From Variovorax sp. WS11 (GTDB taxonomy: Bacteria; Pseudomonadota; Gammaproteobacteria; Burkholderiales; Burkholderiaceae_C), in NCBI RefSeq assembly GCF_010499245.1, contig NZ_JAAGOW010000001.1, positions 3,348,001 through 3,412,000 on the forward strand: DNA of 64,000 nucleotides. The letters run 5' to 3'. The notes beneath the pieces were generated by a model. It searched no databases, was not told the DNA's origin, and saw only the letters and a program-made list of their open reading frames with translations. Below are positions 61,585-64,000 of the stretch, in pieces. Position 1 is the first letter of the stretch, and each line of letters opens with the position of its first letter. The position numbers and the translations under genes were made by a program.

Positions 61585-61936
61585 AGAGCTTGTTCATTGC
61601 ATAGGAAGCGAGCACATAGACCGCTCCGGCCAAAATCTGGCTGAGGCCTTCATGAATGCCCAGTTGTCGTATGAACAGGAGAAGCGCGACAAAATTGGCG
61701 GCGTACGCGGCGGCAAAAACGACGAGGAAGCGGATGATCTCGCCGCGGTGCCGTTGTGTGCTTCTGAAGGTGTAGTGTCGGTTCAACAGGTAGGAAGTCG
61801 TCAGGCCGACCCCATAACCGATGACGTTGCTGAGCTCCGGCGACGCGCCTGCACCGTACATGCACGCGAAGATGATGCAGTAGCCAAAGACCGTATTGAG
61901 AACACCGACGGTCAGGAAGCGAAAAAACTGCCTCAT
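61556..61936 (-). CDS. gtrA: GtrA family flippase-like protein
   Basis: A 126-residue membrane protein with four membrane segments and GtrA family blocks QFFRFLTVGVLNTVFGY, VGLTTSYLLNRHYTF and YAMNKLYVFR. GtrA-like proteins are believed to flip polyprenyl-phosphate-linked sugar for periplasmic transfer. It is translationally linked to both neighbours: its ATG overlaps the methyltransferase stop by four bases and its 3' end overlaps the YfhO-like start. With the glycosyltransferase upstream it suggests a Gtr-type glycan modification set. Confidence 0.9.
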   Translation of the reverse strand: MRQFFRFLTVGVLNTVFGYCIIFACMYGAGASPELSNVIGYGVGLTTSYLLNRHYTFRSTQRHRGEIIRFLVVFAAAYAANFVALLLFIRQLGIHEGLSQILAGAVYVLASYAMNKLYVFRNADAG

Positions 61937-62616
61937 GTGGGCCGAAGGCCTCTCACCCAGTATTGCCCACCCAGGGGCAACCAGCCAAGCACGTTTTCCA
62001 GCCAGGTGAGTGCAGACAGCCTCGGCGGTACAAAGAGGCAGTACCCCGCGCCTTCGACGCTTAGCGACGCGCCCTTGATGAGTGACTTGAGTTCGGTCGG
62101 CTTTAGAAGTACCGCGTCTTCGTCATACGGACAGTTGTCCACGATGCGCCGTGTCACCGGATTGAATGGGTTGTGCTCGAAGACAAACAGCTCGCCGCCC
62201 GGTGCGAGGCGGTCGAAGAGCTTGCGCGTCACGCCTGCCCGCTGGGCCACCGGAATGTGGTGAAACACGCCAGCCACGAAAATCAAATCTACCGGCTCGG
62301 TCAGGTGTGCTTCGTCACGTTCAACGAAGAAATGGGTGTCGGGATTGTCACGACGTGCGATCTCCAGGCTTGCTTGCGAGATGTCGGAGCCTTCGACGTG
62401 TGCGCTTGGAAAGGCGGTGCGGAGGAACGGAATGTTCCGACCGATACCGCATCCATACTCCAGAATGCGTCCGGGCTTGCGATTGACCATCTTTCGAACG
62501 AGTTCGATCTTGTAGCGTGCAAAGTACTCCTCGTTGGCCGAGAAGAATCCGGTGCTTTCGCGCAGCAACTCGTTGTAGTTGTTGGTGTAGTCGTCAAAGT
62601 CGACCTTGTTACTCAT
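61933..62616 (-). CDS. Class I SAM-dependent methyltransferase
   Basis: A 227-residue methyltransferase. Motif I RILEYGCGIGRNIPFLRT, the acid in VEGSDISQASLE, and DLIFVAGVFHHIPVAQR followed by LAPGGELFVFEHNPFNP make a normal Methyltransf_11/25 domain. Located between a polyprenyl-phosphate glycosyltransferase and GtrA, overlapping both (8 and 4 bases), so it belongs to the same translated unit. It could methylate the sugar donor or the transferred residue; a small-molecule role elsewhere is less likely in this context. Confidence 0.88.
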   Translation of the reverse strand: MSNKVDFDDYTNNYNELLRESTGFFSANEEYFARYKIELVRKMVNRKPGRILEYGCGIGRNIPFLRTAFPSAHVEGSDISQASLEIARRDNPDTHFFVERDEAHLTEPVDLIFVAGVFHHIPVAQRAGVTRKLFDRLAPGGELFVFEHNPFNPVTRRIVDNCPYDEDAVLLKPTELKSLIKGASLSVEGAGYCLFVPPRLSALTWLENVLGWLPLGGQYWVRGLRPT

Positions 62617-63553
62617 GGGAAATTACCTCTTCTACGATGTAGTGCGGTCGCCCCTTGACTTCCTCGTAGATGCCGCCGACGTAGGCACCCATGATGCCGA
62701 GGACGATAAGTTGGATGCCGCTGAAAAGGAGCAGCAACACGACAAGCGTCGTCCAGCCGTCCGGAACGGATTGGACGAGGAAGTACTTCACGACTGAGGC
62801 GACGATCAGCAGAAAGGCCAGCAGTGCAAACGATGCGCCGACAAAGATGCTCAGTTGCAACGGCTTGGTGCTGAACGACAGGATGCCCGCCATGGCGAGC
62901 TTGACCATGCGCGTGAGAGAGTACTTGGAGTGGCCAGCGAATCGCTTCTCGGCGGTGTACTCGACACCCGCCTGATTGAATCCCATCCAGGAGAAAAGGC
63001 CGCGCAAGAACATGTTGCGTTCTCTGAAGCTGCCTGCGAGCGCCCGCGCGACGCGGTTCGAAATCAGCCGAAAGTCCGCCGCATTGGGATTGATCGGTAC
63101 CTGCGATATCTTGCCCAGTGCGTAATAGAACATGTCGCCAGCCTTCTTCCGCAGGAGGCTGGCATCTTCGGTGTCCCGCCGGATCGTGTAGACGACGTCG
63201 TTCCCCAAGCGGAATTGACTGAGCAATTGAGGAATCAACTCCGGTGGATGCTGCAAGTCGCTGTCCATCATGATGATGGCATCCGATTCGAGTGAATGTT
63301 CGATGCCGGCTAGCAGCGACATCTGATGGCCGAAGCGCGAAGACAAGGCAATGACCCGGGCGCGCGAATCGGCGGCAACGATTCCGCGGAGAACCTCGAG
63401 CGTGTTGTCAGTGCAGCGGTCCACCACGTAGACGATCGTTGCAGTGACATCGTCCAAGCCATCTAGCACAGCCGAGGTGCGCTGGTGAAAATGCCCGATT
63501 ACCTGCTCTTCATTGAAGACCGGCGTGAGAACGGTGAGTTTAGTTTGCGACAC
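62609..63553 (-). CDS. gtrB: Family 2 glycosyltransferase, GtrB/polyprenyl-phosphate type
   Basis: A 314-residue membrane enzyme that loads a sugar onto polyprenyl phosphate. GT-A start TVLTPVFNEEQVIGHF, DxD site MMDSDLQHPPELIP, the RDTEDASLLRKKAGDMFY acceptor block and two C-terminal membrane segments (SIFVGASFALLAFLLIVASV and LVVLLLLFSGIQLIVLGIMG) match GtrB/ArnC-like proteins. The start is GTG at 63553 (VSQTKLTVL), overlapping the epimerase gene's 3' end by 14 bases. The sugar is unknown; the adjacent epimerase suggests a deoxysugar. Confidence 0.9.
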   Translation of the reverse strand: MSQTKLTVLTPVFNEEQVIGHFHQRTSAVLDGLDDVTATIVYVVDRCTDNTLEVLRGIVAADSRARVIALSSRFGHQMSLLAGIEHSLESDAIIMMDSDLQHPPELIPQLLSQFRLGNDVVYTIRRDTEDASLLRKKAGDMFYYALGKISQVPINPNAADFRLISNRVARALAGSFRERNMFLRGLFSWMGFNQAGVEYTAEKRFAGHSKYSLTRMVKLAMAGILSFSTKPLQLSIFVGASFALLAFLLIVASVVKYFLVQSVPDGWTTLVVLLLLFSGIQLIVLGIMGAYVGGIYEEVKGRPHYIVEEVISHE

Positions 63554-64000
63554 TTTGAGTTCTTCGCTGCAGGAGTTGCCGTGTCTTCGTGAGATCAGCA
63601 TAGATTGCGGGCACGTCGAAGCCTGCCCGATTGCTGAGCGCCACGGCTTCACGCACCGGCACGTGCTCCAGTCTGTCGGCGGCGAGCATGTTGCGAAGCA
63701 GCTCGCGCATCGTGATGGGCGTGCCGCTCGCTACGTTGTAGACCTGGCCGGCTTGCCCGCGCTCAGCGATGGCAATCAATTGCTCGACCGCTTCATCGGC
63801 ACCCACGTAGTCTCTGGTGGCCGTCAACGGGCCGAGTTCGAGTTCGGTCCTCTTGCCATCGAGAACTTCCTGAATCTGCTTTTGCACCCGCCCGACGAAC
63901 AGGCGCTCGGACAAGCCGGGGGCGGCCAGGTTGAAGAGCCGGGCGACCATGACGTCCACGCCGCGGCTCGCATAAAGATGCGCCAGCTGCGTCTGCCATG
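63540..64000 (-). CDS. NAD-dependent epimerase/dehydratase (partial, N-terminus beyond window)
   Basis: The last 152 codons of an extended SDR sugar-nucleotide enzyme; its start lies to the right of the window. VARLFNLAAPGLSERLFVG, TRDYVGADEAVEQLIAIAE and GQVYNVASGTPITMRELL correspond to the substrate domain of GDP-4-keto-6-deoxy-mannose reductase/GDP-mannose dehydratase-like enzymes. The catalytic YxxxK region is not in view. It precedes the GT2 gene with a 14-base overlap, and probably makes the nucleotide sugar used by it. Confidence 0.85.
   Translation of the reverse strand, partial: WQTQLAHLYASRGVDVMVARLFNLAAPGLSERLFVGRVQKQIQEVLDGKRTELELGPLTATRDYVGADEAVEQLIAIAERGQAGQVYNVASGTPITMRELLRNMLAADRLEHVPVREAVALSNRAGFDVPAIYADLTKTRQLLQRRTQSVAN

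Noticed and set aside
1..64000. tRNA or rRNA genes, replication origin, riboswitches
   Set aside because: No cloverleaf with a GTTCGA-type T-loop, no rRNA-like conserved block, no DnaA-box cluster and no known riboswitch core was found by reading; covariance searches could not be run.

Overview
The window reads as chromosome of a high-GC betaproteobacterium, most likely Burkholderiales/Comamonadaceae and Variovorax-like. This is inferred from gene content (Bug/Tct receptors, a TRAP system, acyl-CoA metabolism, polyhydroxyalkanoate granule proteins, paired hydrolases) and strong GC bias; no rRNA or tRNA gene is visible to confirm it. Most long ORFs opposite the genes are GC-driven shadows and are left out.

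1-6.4 kb: a minus-strand catabolic operon (FAH-family hydrolase, alpha/beta hydrolase, two tandem amidohydrolase paralogues, the second cut by the window edge) diverges from a TetR regulator. A perfect palindrome lies in the shared promoter region. A second alpha/beta hydrolase and an HTH gene followed by a truncated PIN-domain toxin complete this part.

6.4-19.7 kb: acyl-CoA dehydrogenase with the tctB and tctA permease genes, an MHYT sensor, a beta-propeller lipoprotein whose signal peptide is out of frame with its body, type III pantothenate kinase, a BON-LysM protein, a rhodanese, and a dctPQM TRAP operon with an internal terminator. The large permease carries a Pro/Glu-rich repeat insert. 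A PHB-depolymerase-like esterase follows.

19.7-43.5 kb: a FecR/DUF6600-type protein with a very long glutamine tail, glutathione reductase, AMP nucleosidase, an orphan TctC receptor, an ArsR/P450 divergent pair, GST and a flavin-binding protein divergent from LysR, a NodIJ-like ABC exporter, argE with a DUF445 gene that lacks a standard start codon, a glycerophosphodiesterase, two metallopeptidase-type hydrolases, a 26-bp-arm perfect palindrome, a branched-chain-type receptor, a frameshifted molybdopterin oxidoreductase, an aminopeptidase lipoprotein, a PHA-system protein and acyl-CoA-binding protein.

43.5-47.9 kb: an AT-richer accessory insert with a tyrosine recombinase and an IS110-like scrap, then a TPR protein, a TetR regulator and a phasin.

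47.9-64 kb: a surface-polysaccharide locus. It holds a capsule-type transferase, rmlBDAC for dTDP-L-rhamnose, five different SAM methyltransferases (two with coiled coils, one with a zinc-ribbon-like N-terminus), an O-acyltransferase, and at the right edge a Gtr-like block: NAD-dependent epimerase, polyprenyl-phosphate glycosyltransferase, methyltransferase, GtrA flippase and a large YfhO-like membrane protein. This block is the best candidate for an unusual system: it looks like a three-component O-antigen modification machine with a methyltransferase built in.
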